Positions 41,765 to 42,229 of a stretch of 42,229 nt of DNA are shown here, piece after piece (position 1 is the first letter of the stretch; every line of letters begins with the position of its first letter). The stretch spans positions 1 through 42,229 of the forward strand of contig CAKSZY010000018.1 of the NCBI GenBank assembly GCA_934526015.1, read 5' to 3'. The position numbers and the translations under genes were made by a program. The DNA is from an uncultured Dokdonella sp. Lineage in GTDB: Bacteria; Pseudomonadota; Gammaproteobacteria; Xanthomonadales; Rhodanobacteraceae. The notes beneath the pieces were generated by a model. The model was not told where the DNA came from. It made no database searches and saw only the letters and a list, made by a program, of their open reading frames with translations.

Positions 41765-42229
41765 AGCGTGCGGGCTTCCGTAGAGCCGAGCTTGCCCGGC
41801 TGAGGCGTTGAACGGAGTCGCAACGGCAGCCGAGCAATGGTGCACGGCAGGGCGGATGAGGAGCGCGTTTCCGCTTCACCGGCTGGACCGATGATGCGCC
41901 GCTCGCGCACGGCTGCAACGTCGATCGCACCCCACCTCCCACGGCCCCTCATCCGCGGCTGCCGCCGCACCTTCTCCCCGCTGGCGCGGGGCGAAGGGAG
42001 GCAGGTTTCGTCGCAGGAATGCAGGCTGCACTTTGATGAAAGCGCATGCCTGTCCCTTCTCCCCGTTGCGACGGGGAGAAAGGTCGAAGCCGCCGTCGGG
42101 CGGCTGAGGGGCACGGCGGATGAGGGGCGCTTGCTGCTTCCCCGGCAAGACCGGATCGTGTCCCAAGGCGTGGTGTAACAGTCGGTCATCGCGACGCGCT
42201 TGGGCGTCGGGATTGGTCAGCGCGCCACG
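41765..42229. repeat. Gene-free block of palindromic repeats after nth
   Basis: No gene is seen. GCCCCTCATCCGC at 41944-41956 and its exact reverse complement at 42116-42128 bracket two hairpins: CCTTCTCCCCGC/GCGGGGCGAAGG around 41970-41998 and a longer one at 42054-42083. A direct copy of the right end (GCGGATGAGGAGCGC) occurs at about 41852. The set resembles the CCTCATCC...CTTCTCCCC repeats dispersed in many proteobacterial chromosomes (from memory). The window ends before the next gene. Confidence 0.65.
42054..42083. repeat. Strong hairpin CTTCTCCCCGT / ACGGGGAGAAA
   Basis: A 13-bp stem with one mismatch and a TGCG loop. It lies between the outer inverted repeats of the block and has no U-run on either strand. 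Confidence 0.65.

Noticed and set aside
1..42229. Defence island, prophage, integron or insertion sequence
   Set aside because: No transposase, integrase, phage structural, restriction or Cas protein could be recognised; the gene content is metabolic, envelope and housekeeping.
1..42229. tRNA or other stable RNA genes
   Set aside because: The intergenic gaps were read for cloverleaf and T-loop (GTTCRA) patterns and none was convincing; a covariance-model scan would be decisive.

Overview
The window is a GC-rich (visibly well above 60 percent), tightly packed piece of a gammaproteobacterial chromosome. Gene content points to the order Xanthomonadales/Lysobacterales, most likely near Rhodanobacteraceae or Lysobacteraceae. 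The signs are the TesB/DUF2007/Bpt block, an Mrp-Dcd block next to metG, a stand-alone RnfB joined to Nth, and dispersed hairpin repeats of a type common in that order. The taxonomic call is an inference. About 43 protein genes are supported. I see no tRNA, rRNA, CRISPR array, transposase, prophage or recognisable defence island.

Layout. 1-506: non-coding, dispersed repeats. 507-2532 (+): tesB, a DUF2007-like gene and bpt. 2557-2767: nested palindromic element, copy 1. 2790-3974 (-): purT, divergent from a secreted transglutaminase-like protein and a coupled secreted protein (4037-6414, +). 6566-9240 (+): SPFH protein, Arc-type ribbon-helix-helix protein, DUF4177 mini-protein and a membrane-anchored alpha/beta hydrolase, behind a tandem TTGATATC site; then an M15 peptidase. 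9857-11778 (-): a small secreted protein translationally coupled to a collagen-like secreted protein. 11875-17032 (-): GldA/GldF/GldG-like ABC system with a DUF4340 protein and a DUF423 protein. 17219-19440 (-): DUF3025 and rimO. 19546-21672 (+): periplasmic-TPR GGDEF protein. 21711-21944: palindromic element, copy 2, inverted relative to copy 1.

22008-32505 is a 5-oxoproline/pyroglutamyl-peptide locus in two halves. The first half (+) is dienelactone-hydrolase-like, HIT, pxpB, pxpC, pxpA. The second half (+) is the DUF969/DUF979 5-oxoproline transporter pair and pcp. Between them, on the opposite strand, sit a 1193-residue ABC-2 permease/M1 aminopeptidase fusion and its ATPase. Pcp would release pyroglutamate from peptides, DUF969/979 would import 5-oxoproline, and PxpABC would open it to glutamate. 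The fused M1/ABC protein is the least understood element.

32523-36461 (-): mrp, DUF1287, dcd and three exported proteins, one an ExbD-like lipoprotein. 36636-41764 (+): lipoprotein, metG, a secreted protein with a C-terminal sorting-type tail placed between metG and rnfB, rnfB and nth. 41765-42229: non-coding palindromic repeats. Most genes lie in operons with 1- to 4-base start/stop overlaps. The strongest candidates for new biology are the bipartite pyroglutamate locus around the M1/ABC fusion, the SPFH/RHH/DUF4177/hydrolase operon with its tandem operator-like site, and the 200-base nested palindromic element.
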